Shown here piece by piece: positions 17,619-24,541 of a stretch of 64,000 nucleotides of DNA (within the stretch, counting starts at the first letter, position 1; every line of letters starts with the position of its first letter). The DNA is taken from positions 248,001 to 312,000 of the forward strand of contig JANQSI010000013.1 of the NCBI GenBank assembly GCA_028284125.1, in the 5' to 3' direction. Origin of the DNA: Cyclobacteriaceae bacterium (lineage in GTDB: Bacteria > Bacteroidota > Bacteroidia > Cytophagales > Cyclobacteriaceae). The notes below the pieces were generated by a model. It ran no database searches and had not been told where the DNA came from. It saw only the letters and a list, made by a program, of their open reading frames with translations. A program made the translations under genes and the position numbers.

Positions 17619-17688
17619 TTGTGTTTTAGTTCGGAATATCAACCGAAAAATGAACACCTATTTTTTATTTGTAAGCTCAGATTGAAAT

Positions 17689-18279
17689 ATGAGAATTCTA
17701 GCAGTCCTTTCATTAGCATTTTTAATAGCCTGCGGCAGTGAAGAAGAGCCGATACCTCCGGGACCGATTACACTAGCTTCCGCAGATATTCATTTTGTAA
17801 GTTCTGATGACGGTGACAATTTCATCAAAGGTGAACAAATGGGGAATGTGAGTCTCGAGTACCAGGATGGAGTTACCACCATGGTGATCACAGTAACTAA
17901 AATGACTCCCAACACCAAACATGCGATGCATTTGCATTTAGGATCACTTGAAGTCCCTGGCAGGCACTGGAATCAAAATGCGTTCACGGCCTTTTGCAAC
18001 GTTGAAAGTATGGGGAATCTATGGGCTAAACCGTTTGCTGGAGATGTAGGCAATATTGAAATAGATGAAAACGGCATTGGAACGTTCACGATTCAGACTG
18101 ACTTATGGTCACTTGGCACGGAAGAGGATTCGGATATACAAAACACCGTGCTGTTCATACATGAAAATGAAGAAGATTTTCTATATGAGTGTGACCCGAA
18201 TCATTCTCATATACATGGGCATATGAATCCAAAAATTGCGGGTGGAACGATCGAACTAGGAGAGCAAATACTTCCGTAA
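17689..18279 (+). CDS. Cu/Zn superoxide dismutase-like lipoprotein with altered metal site
   Basis: 196 residues with a lipoprotein signal (lipobox FLIAC, Cys15). The order of motifs follows Cu/Zn SOD: MHLHLG (His81, His83), GRHWNQ (His93, as GPHFNP), FAGDVGNI (as HVGDLGN, Asp119), FIHENEED (His158, as VHEKxDD) and NPKIAGGTI (as GSRLACGVI). Copper ligands appear kept. One zinc His is replaced by Phe116, the active-site Arg by Lys182 and the disulfide Cys by Gly185. It may therefore bind copper without full dismutase activity. The alignment was made by eye. Confidence 0.65.
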   Translation: MRILAVLSLAFLIACGSEEEPIPPGPITLASADIHFVSSDDGDNFIKGEQMGNVSLEYQDGVTTMVITVTKMTPNTKHAMHLHLGSLEVPGRHWNQNAFTAFCNVESMGNLWAKPFAGDVGNIEIDENGIGTFTIQTDLWSLGTEEDSDIQNTVLFIHENEEDFLYECDPNHSHIHGHMNPKIAGGTIELGEQILP

Positions 18280-18286
18280 ATAAAAA

Positions 18287-18308
18287 AGCCCGTCGTTCCA
18301 GACAGGCT
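18287..18308 (-). terminator. Hairpin with minus-strand terminator features
   Basis: AGCC-c-GTC pairs with GAC-a-GGCT around GTTCCA. The A-run at 18282-18287 gives a T-run only on the minus strand. No minus-strand gene ends here; it may still help stop the lipoprotein transcript, or end an unannotated minus-strand RNA. Confidence 0.35.
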
Positions 18309-18357
18309 ATCGGTCCCTACTATCAGCGGTAATTATATCTCTGCATACACCAGCGAT

Positions 18358-18377
18358 ATCTTAAACTTCGTTAAGAT
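18358..18377 (+). other. Stable hairpin in the queG leader
   Basis: ATCTTAA (18358-18364) and TTAAGAT (18371-18377) form a perfect 7-bp stem around ACTTCG, 45 bp before the queG ATG. I do not recognise it as a preQ1 riboswitch. No T-run follows. Confidence 0.35.
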
Positions 18378-18421
18378 GATTCAAACCTAAAGTGAATTAT
18401 CTTCACTGTCAAAATGATTCG

Positions 18422-19351
18422 ATGGACACGGAGATTGTTAGGATCAACACCCAAAAAATTAAGAGGACTGCTTCTGAACTTGGGTTCAATTTCTGTGGAA
18501 TTGCCAAGGCGGAACATCTAGCTGAGGAAGAATCAAAACTTGAGGAATGGCTAAAAAGAGGATACCAGGGGAAAATGAGTTACCTGGAAAATCATTTTGA
18601 CAAAAGGCTGGACCCGACCAAACTTGTTCCTGGAGCGAAATCTGTAGTTTCTCTAGCTTATAACTATTTCCCCAAAAAATCACTAGAAACTGAGTTCCCT
18701 AAGATTGCAAAATATGCCTATGGCCAGGACTATCATTTTGTTATCAAGGACAAGCTGAAAGATTTCATGAAAAGAATCGAAGAAGAGATCGGAAAAGTGG
18801 AAGGTCGTGTGTTTGTCGACTCGGCTCCTGTTCATGAAAGAGCATGGGCAGCAAAAAGTGGAATCGGATGGATTGGGAAAAATTCACTTCTTCTCAATCG
18901 TGAGATGGGGAGCTTTTTCTTTCTGGCAGAAATTATTTCTGACCTTGAACTAACTCCCGATGGTCCTATGAAAGATTATTGCGGTACTTGCACCGCATGC
19001 CAAGATGCTTGTCCAACAAACGCAATTCCGGAACCATATGTCGTTGATGGCAGTAAGTGTATCTCCTACCTCACCATTGAGCTTAAAGATGAAATCCCTG
19101 TAGAATTCAAAAACAAAATGGACGGATGGGCTTTCGGGTGTGATATCTGTCAGGATGTGTGTCCCTGGAACCGCTTTTCAAAGCCCCATAATGAATCAAA
19201 ATTTGCGCCACAGGGTTGGGAAGAATTTTCGAAACAGGAGTGGCAGGAAATGACTCAAGAAGTCTTTCAAAAAGTTTTCAAAAAATCTGCTTTGAAACGG
19301 ACCAAATTTGAAGGATTGAAAAGGAATTTGAAGTTTATAGAAAACGACTAG
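18422..19351 (+). CDS. queG: Epoxyqueuosine reductase
   Basis: Cobalamin- and iron-sulfur-dependent enzyme performing the last step of queuosine synthesis on tRNA. 309 residues from the ATG at 18422; a GTG 30 bp upstream would add ten residues without family support. The catalytic Asp region is [20 protein letters not shown], and two [4Fe-4S] motifs follow: [12 protein letters not shown] and [12 protein letters not shown]. The usual C-terminal HEAT-repeat extension of longer QueG proteins is missing, as is common in Bacteroidota. Its end overlaps the convergent LytTR gene by 4 bp. Confidence 0.93.
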   Translation: MDTEIVRINTQKIKRTASELGFNFCGIAKAEHLAEEESKLEEWLKRGYQGKMSYLENHFDKRLDPTKLVPGAKSVVSLAYNYFPKKSLETEFPKIAKYAYGQDYHFVIKDKLKDFMKRIEEEIGKVEGRVFVDSAPVHERAWAAKSGIGWIGKNSLLLNREMGSFFFLAEIISDLELTPDGPMKDYCGTCTACQDACPTNAIPEPYVVDGSKCISYLTIELKDEIPVEFKNKMDGWAFGCDICQDVCPWNRFSKPHNESKFAPQGWEEFSKQEWQEMTQEVFQKVFKKSALKRTKFEGLKRNLKFIEND

Positions 19352-20244
19352 TCCGCTTCTAAAAACATGTGCTTGATTTTCTGAAGGCGTTCTCGAGACA
19401 TCACAAATTCTGACTTTTTCTCGTCATTCATCCTTAGCACGTATTTGTCATTTTCCCAAAACGAGTAATTCTGCACAAACTCGAGGTTCACCAACGTTCC
19501 TCGATTTATTCTCACAAATTTGTTAGGATCAAGTTTATCTTCTAATTCAGTAATATTTTCCTTCAGTCGATATTTCTCTGAATCAGTTTTAGCGATGCTT
19601 TTTCTATCCGTTCGTTCGATCCAAAAGATTTTGTCCACGTCGAGAAACATTTCTCCCCACTCATCTGAAGCCCAAAGTCTGTTTTTTAGTTTAGGTTTTT
19701 TCGCTTCTCTAAGGTCAATCTGAGTTTTTCCTAACTGCCGATTATACAACACGATCAAATTGGCATTTACGATCCCAAACCCATAGAGAAAAACGGGAAG
19801 TAAATACACAATGTAAAGTGACGAGCTATAGAAATAGCTCTCCAAGTAGATGTTCCAATCAAGGTTGGGGAAATGGTTATAGAGAAATCTTGTCGTAAGC
19901 GTAAATGGAGCAAAAAAGAAAAACGACACAAGTATTACCGGCAAAAATTTCAGTTGGTAGATCAGTAACGATTTAGGTGCTAATCTTAGCTGAAAAAGTT
20001 TTAATCGCTCTGCATAAATTCTAATCAATTGAAATACGACAAAGGCCGTAATCAACTCCACAAGTATTTGATCAATGATCAAAAATCTTAATGTATTGGA
20101 CCAGGTGAAATGACCACTACTCATCCAATCCATATTTGCCGGGTGGAGGTACGCAATGAAATTGTAGGTCAAAACCACAACGATGGTTGTGATCAAAATT
20201 GCTTTCCAATTTCTTAACAATTTATAATCCAGTTCCAGCCACAT
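19348..20244 (-). CDS. Membrane-bound LytTR transcription regulator
   Basis: 298 residues with four hydrophobic helices in the first 175 (for example [35 protein letters not shown] and [21 protein letters not shown]). A linker and a LytTR DNA-binding domain (about 200-297) follow, with [34 protein letters not shown] and [12 protein letters not shown]. There is no receiver domain, so signals probably come through the membrane part. It is divergent from the gene at 20404, and the shared intergenic region holds 21-bp-spaced direct repeats suitable as LytTR sites. Confidence 0.85.
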   Translation of the reverse strand: MWLELDYKLLRNWKAILITTIVVVLTYNFIAYLHPANMDWMSSGHFTWSNTLRFLIIDQILVELITAFVVFQLIRIYAERLKLFQLRLAPKSLLIYQLKFLPVILVSFFFFAPFTLTTRFLYNHFPNLDWNIYLESYFYSSSLYIVYLLPVFLYGFGIVNANLIVLYNRQLGKTQIDLREAKKPKLKNRLWASDEWGEMFLDVDKIFWIERTDRKSIAKTDSEKYRLKENITELEDKLDPNKFVRINRGTLVNLEFVQNYSFWENDKYVLRMNDEKKSEFVMSRERLQKIKHMFLEAD

Positions 20245-20253
20245 CTTGCTCAG

Positions 20254-20392
20254 ATTTCAGACATCAATTTAGGCATTTCAGACAAGTGGTAGATAAGCCA
20301 AACCAGCAGAAAACCAAGATTTCAGTCTTGGAAATCCTGATTTGAGACATTTTGAGAAAATGAAAATTCATTGAATCGTGTGATTTGAGAAA
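20254..20392. promoter_or_regulatory. Phased direct-repeat array, candidate LytTR operator
   Basis: ATTTCAGACA occurs at 20254-20263 and again 21 bp later at 20275-20284. ATTTCAGTC at 20319 and ATTTGAGACA at 20340 form a second pair, also 21 bp apart, and ATTTGAGA at 20383 is one more. All five start positions fall on a lattice of about 21.5 bp. LytTR proteins typically bind two direct repeats about two helical turns apart, and a LytTR gene is adjacent. Confidence 0.55.
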
Positions 20393-20403
20393 AACAAAAT
20401 CAT

Positions 20404-21324
20404 ATGAAAACGATTATTTGTATTTGCTCATTGATCATTACTTTCTTGTGCCAGGCACAGAAAATAGAAATATTGATTCTGGGAACGGTTCATCATTTTA
20501 AGAATGAATTCAAATCCCTTCAGAATTTTAAAAAAGTACAAGACGATCTTGTTTCCTACAATCCAGACATTATCTGTATCGAGGCTACTCCAACGAGTGA
20601 CACGTTGAGCCTCAAAGAGATCTGGCCTAAAAACATGAAGCGAGCAGACAGCTTAAAGGAAGATCTTGCAAGTGGAAAATTCGACAGTATTGCTTCAGAC
20701 ATTCAGCTTCAAGGAGCCATGTATTACTCCAATTATGATTTCTGGAATGCGTACTTTCTGTGGGATTCCTCAGAAGATTCAATCAATCCTTTTTCCAATT
20801 ACCACAGAAATCAGAGCAATTCGGAGTATGGGAATATTGTTTTTCCAGCGGCCAGAAAATTGGGAATTGAAAAATTTCAAAACATCGATTATCGATACGG
20901 CGAAAATGCTTTTTTGACTAGCAACAATAAAGTCATGAAGAAACTGATTTTCAATCTAAAGCTGAAGCCCATTCGGACGTACTTAAAGATTCAAAAAAAG
21001 TACAAGAAAGAACACGAGAATGGACGGCTCATGGAATTCGTGAATGAACCGGAATTTCAAAATTCATTTACCCACCTCATCGATGAATTGCCCAATAAAC
21101 TTCCCAGATCAGAGGAAGCCAAATCTGTAAAAGACGCATGGCATCTCAGAAACAGAATCATGGCAGAGAGAATCTACAATTCTGCTCAGACCAATCAGGC
21201 TTCCAAAGTACTTGTAACTGTTGGTGCAGCTCATGTAACTCATATCAAAAACTATCTCGAACAGTTAGGATGTGATGTCACTACATATGGAGAATTCCTA
21301 AGTCAGAAATCCAAAACACATTAA
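20404..21324 (+). CDS. Secreted DUF5694-type (TraB/GumN-like) protein
   Basis: 306 residues with a signal peptide (MKTIICICSLIITFLCQAQ). The opening motif LILGTVHHF and the late motif VTVGAAHVTHIKNYLEQLG, together with DIICIEATP, follow the GxxH...E...GxxH pattern of the TraB/PrgY/GumN-Tiki fold; the best match I can name is DUF5694. Function is unknown, and a metalloprotease-like activity is only suspected for the superfamily. It is divergent from the LytTR gene, and a membrane-protease-like gene follows 2 bp later, so the two are probably cotranscribed. Confidence 0.65.
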   Translation: MKTIICICSLIITFLCQAQKIEILILGTVHHFKNEFKSLQNFKKVQDDLVSYNPDIICIEATPTSDTLSLKEIWPKNMKRADSLKEDLASGKFDSIASDIQLQGAMYYSNYDFWNAYFLWDSSEDSINPFSNYHRNQSNSEYGNIVFPAARKLGIEKFQNIDYRYGENAFLTSNNKVMKKLIFNLKLKPIRTYLKIQKKYKKEHENGRLMEFVNEPEFQNSFTHLIDELPNKLPRSEEAKSVKDAWHLRNRIMAERIYNSAQTNQASKVLVTVGAAHVTHIKNYLEQLGCDVTTYGEFLSQKSKTH

Positions 21325-21326
21325 TC

Positions 21327-22097
21327 ATGGAAGAAATCATGCAATCCAATACTTTTTTCATGGTTCCACTTACGATAGCGTACGCGTCTATGTGTGGACT
21401 ATGGTTTTTGGTAAATAAGCAAAAAAATTTGTGGGCGTTAGATTCCATTAAACCATCTAGAAAACCCTGGTTAGACTTTTTCTTAGGATTGATTACGGCA
21501 ATTGCAATAATTGGAATTGGTCAACTTTATTCTGCGGGATTCTTAATTCCTGATTCAGAAAACATTACCATCAATCAATTCGTCTGGATGGCGAATAACT
21601 TCATCATTTTTTCGCCTATTGCAGTTACACTGTTTTTAAGGAGGCAAAGTCTTTTGACTGTATTCATTTCTCAAAATCAATTAATAGCCAAATTGATCTT
21701 TGGAGTAGCAGCATCCATAATAGGGATTATTTTATTCTTGACTTTAAGAGGTGAGCTTTCACGATTGCCAGAAATCCTTTCAGAAGCGGTTCAATTCAAA
21801 TCCATCTCCTATTTCCCCGCTGTTTTCTTTGAAAATGTATCGCTTGCTTTTTTGTTTGTCCGACTCAAATGGGCCGTAGGTATAAAATGGGCTATCATCA
21901 TTCCTTCAATTCTTTTCGCGCTCGCACATGTCCCCGGATCTTTGGCTGAAGGAGATCCCTGGAGTCATATTGTCACCTTCTTTTTTCTTACGGGGAGCCT
22001 GACAACATTTATCCTTTACACTGCCTATCGATCAAGAGACATTATCTGGTTAGGAGTGGTTCACTATATGATGGATATCGTAATCAAAGCTTTTTGA
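21327..22097 (+). CDS. CPBP-family (Rce1-like) membrane protein with degenerate first motif
   Basis: 256 residues with about seven hydrophobic segments. Motifs 2 and 3 of CPBP glutamic proteases are present: FALAH (His201) and HYMMD (His246, Asp250). Motif 1, normally EExxxR, reads FFENVSLAFLFVR with a single Glu169 and Asn170. Activity may therefore differ or be lost. It follows the DUF5694-type gene by 2 bp. Confidence 0.65.
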   Translation: MEEIMQSNTFFMVPLTIAYASMCGLWFLVNKQKNLWALDSIKPSRKPWLDFFLGLITAIAIIGIGQLYSAGFLIPDSENITINQFVWMANNFIIFSPIAVTLFLRRQSLLTVFISQNQLIAKLIFGVAASIIGIILFLTLRGELSRLPEILSEAVQFKSISYFPAVFFENVSLAFLFVRLKWAVGIKWAIIIPSILFALAHVPGSLAEGDPWSHIVTFFFLTGSLTTFILYTAYRSRDIIWLGVVHYMMDIVIKAF

Positions 22098-22106
22098 TTT
22101 TAAAAA

Positions 22107-22144
22107 AGAGAATAGTCACTACTTTCGCTGCGTGACTATTCTCT
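22107..22144. other. Perfect 13-bp hairpin covering a start codon
   Basis: AGAGAATAGTCAC (22107-22119) pairs completely with GTGACTATTCTCT (22132-22144) around a 12-nt loop. The 3' arm begins with the GTG start of the TRIC-type gene. A run of six A in front (22102-22107) makes the minus-strand version resemble an intrinsic terminator; the plus-strand version has no T-run. Confidence 0.7.
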
Positions 22145-22734
22145 ATTACATTGATATTGTTGGAACGATGGTATTCGCCATCAGCGGTGCGCTTACAGCG
22201 GTCGATAAAAAACTGGACTTCTTCGGCGTTTCTGCTGTAGCATTTATTACTGCGCTTGGAGGTGGAACTCTTCGTGATGTTTTGATTGGAAGCACGCCTG
22301 TCGGCTGGATGAACGATCTAACTTATCTTTTAATGATTGTAATCGGCATCACGATTTCTGTGATTTTCAGAAAGATTGTTCAAAAATTAAGAAGAACTTT
22401 TTTTCTTTTTGATACGGTTGGAATTGCTGCCTTCACGGTTCTTGGACTTCAAAAAGCGCTATTAATAGGAATTCATCCAATCATTGCTGTGATGATGGGA
22501 ATGGTCTCAGCCGTTTTTGGTGGAGTTATAAGAGATATAGTCTGTAATGAAATTCCACTGATCTTTAGAAAAGAACTCTATGCACTGATCTGTCTGGCAG
22601 GCGGTATACTATATGTAATCATGGAGTCTTATTCAATAGCCCCTATGGTCGTTATTCTTACAACTTTCACCTTCATTGCAATCATTCGAGTATTAGCCGT
22701 TCGATTTCATTGGAAACTACCGGATATCAAATAA
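22132..22734 (+). CDS. TRIC-type cation channel family protein (UPF0126)
   Basis: 200 residues, an almost wholly hydrophobic protein made of two homologous three-helix repeats, each with a Gly-rich GGGxxRD motif: ALGGGTLRDVLIG (about residues 42-54) and VFGGVIRDIVCNE (about 128-140). This is the prokaryotic trimeric intracellular cation channel family. The start is GTG at 22132, since no ATG lies further upstream in frame and the next Met would delete the first helix. The start codon lies in the 3' arm of a 13-bp hairpin, which could limit translation. Confidence 0.8.
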   Translation: MTILYYIDIVGTMVFAISGALTAVDKKLDFFGVSAVAFITALGGGTLRDVLIGSTPVGWMNDLTYLLMIVIGITISVIFRKIVQKLRRTFFLFDTVGIAAFTVLGLQKALLIGIHPIIAVMMGMVSAVFGGVIRDIVCNEIPLIFRKELYALICLAGGILYVIMESYSIAPMVVILTTFTFIAIIRVLAVRFHWKLPDIK

Positions 22735-22770
22735 ATCGTTTGATTCCCTCAAAAAATCTAACTTTATTCA

Positions 22771-23265
22771 ATGAAGAAATCTGTACTACTTTTCTTAACA
22801 CTCGCACTTGCAACCTCTATTCTGGCGCAAGATCAAACCACGTTTATTCTTGTTCGTCATGCAGAAAAGGCTGACGATGGAACTAGAAACCCTCCATTAA
22901 ATGAAGTCGGAAAACAGCGAGCATTAGATCTTGCTGCTCTTTTGGAAAACCAAGAAATCACAGCACTCTACTCTACTCCCTACAAACGAACAAGAGAGAC
23001 CGTGCAACCTTTAGCTGAAAAAAAGGGATTGGAAACAAAAGAATACGAGCCGCGACCTGGTGAAGATTGGCTGGCAAAGCTTTACAAGGATCACACTAGC
23101 GGAACAGTTGTAATTGTTGGTCATTCCAATACGATCCCTTTTATTGCCAACAAATTGCTTGGTGAAGATGTCTTTAGTCAATTTGATGATAAAGAATATT
23201 CCAATTTGATAGTAGTATTAGGCACAGAAGTTGGGAAAGGTAAATTGGTAAGGCTAAGCTTTTAG
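22771..23265 (+). CDS. Secreted histidine phosphatase family protein
   Basis: 164 residues with a signal peptide (MKKSVLLFLTLALATSILAQ). The catalytic RHAEK motif (LVRHAEKADDG) is the histidine phosphatase signature; the second catalytic His is in VIVGHSNTIPF. STPYKRTRETVQPLA is also typical. It is a short form, close to SixA or small phosphoglycerate mutase-like proteins, exported to the periplasm. The substrate cannot be told. Its stop codon abuts that of the convergent methyltransferase. Confidence 0.85.
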   Translation: MKKSVLLFLTLALATSILAQDQTTFILVRHAEKADDGTRNPPLNEVGKQRALDLAALLENQEITALYSTPYKRTRETVQPLAEKKGLETKEYEPRPGEDWLAKLYKDHTSGTVVIVGHSNTIPFIANKLLGEDVFSQFDDKEYSNLIVVLGTEVGKGKLVRLSF

Positions 23266-24393
23266 CTACTTGCTTCCATCATAAAGTTCATAATGGCAAT
23301 AATCACACTCCAAAGGGCCATTGAATAACGTATGCCTTGAAGAGTAATTCAACCCAATCTTTTTCATTGCTGCTTTATTCGAACTAATTATCCACGCATC
23401 AAAACCAGCAAAATTTTGTTTGAAGGCATCCCCCATTGAGGTGTAGAATGCATTAATATCATCCTCTCCAATTCGTTCACCGTAAGGAGGATTTGTAATA
23501 ATTGTACCTTCTTCTGATAGGGGCTTGAAATCCCTGAAATCCATTTCTCTAATCTTCACTTCTCTTCTAAGACCAATTTTGCTAAGTGATTTTCTGGCCA
23601 ATCCAACAGCATTTGAATCAATGTCTAATCCCGTAAAATCCAATGAAGGTTTTCGCATCTTTGACTGCTCCTCATTTTTTACTCGACTCCAAAGCACAGG
23701 ACTGAATTCCGGCCAAGTTCTAAACCCGAAATCCTTCCGATTGATGTTAGGAGCCATATTCATCGCAATCATTGCTGCTTCCACCAAAATAGTTCCGCTA
23801 CCACACATTGGGTCCACCAATGCCTTGCCTTTATCCCAGTTAGATAATTTGATCATTCCCGCAGCAAGCACCTCGTTCATCGGTGCTCGGTGCCCATCTT
23901 CTCGATATCCTCTTTGATTCAAGGGAGCTCCAGAACTATCCATTGAAATGGTGAATTGATCATTGGCGCAATGAAGGTTGAATAGAACGTCCGGATTATC
24001 CGTATTGATGGAAGGTCTTCTTCTGTATTTATTGCGATACTGATCAACAATTGCATCCTTTGCTTTAAGTGCAACAAATTTGGAGTGTTTAAAGAGTTCA
24101 GAGAAAACAACATTATCAATCGCAAACGTTTGATCGACATCTAAAAAGATGGACCAATCAAAATCCATCATTCGATCATAGAGCTCCTTCTCATTTTTCG
24201 CTTTGAACGTATGAATCGGAACCAGAATTTTTAAGGCAGTCCGCAATGACAAGTTTGCACGATATAGAAATTCAGGATTCCCTTCACACTTTATGCCTCT
24301 TGTGATTTTCTGAATCTTTTCTCCGCCCAGTTCCTTAATTTCATCAGCGAGAATACCCTCAAACCCATAAAGCGTCTTGATTGTCAATTTCAT
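23266..24393 (-). CDS. THUMP-domain class I RNA methyltransferase (RlmL N-terminal-like)
   Basis: 375 residues from the preferred start MKLTIKTLYGFEG; a longer frame adds 23 unsupported residues. The N-terminal half is a ferredoxin-like plus THUMP RNA-binding region. The C-terminal half is a Rossmann methyltransferase with VDPMCGSGTILVEAA and the amino-methylating motif TNPPYGERIGE. This architecture matches the rRNA guanine-N2 methyltransferases related to E. coli RlmL (23S G2445). The exact target nucleotide is not shown by sequence. Confidence 0.85.
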   Translation of the reverse strand: MKLTIKTLYGFEGILADEIKELGGEKIQKITRGIKCEGNPEFLYRANLSLRTALKILVPIHTFKAKNEKELYDRMMDFDWSIFLDVDQTFAIDNVVFSELFKHSKFVALKAKDAIVDQYRNKYRRRPSINTDNPDVLFNLHCANDQFTISMDSSGAPLNQRGYREDGHRAPMNEVLAAGMIKLSNWDKGKALVDPMCGSGTILVEAAMIAMNMAPNINRKDFGFRTWPEFSPVLWSRVKNEEQSKMRKPSLDFTGLDIDSNAVGLARKSLSKIGLRREVKIREMDFRDFKPLSEEGTIITNPPYGERIGEDDINAFYTSMGDAFKQNFAGFDAWIISSNKAAMKKIGLNYSSRHTLFNGPLECDYCHYELYDGSK

Positions 24394-24541
24394 TGCTACA
24401 AATCTACATGAAGTCTCCTCCAGTGAAATAAGAAAATAATTATTGGTTTTTAGCCACATCATTGGTTGTTAAGCATAATCCCAGCGTTTCTGTAAATCTC
24501 CACTCAAATACAATTCAAATGGATATATTAGTAGCTGATCA

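Noticed and set aside
18309-18421. preQ1 riboswitch upstream of queG
   Set aside because: I could not find the short preQ1-I pseudoknot pattern (stem, A-rich tail, C-rich loop); queG is also not a usual preQ1 target.
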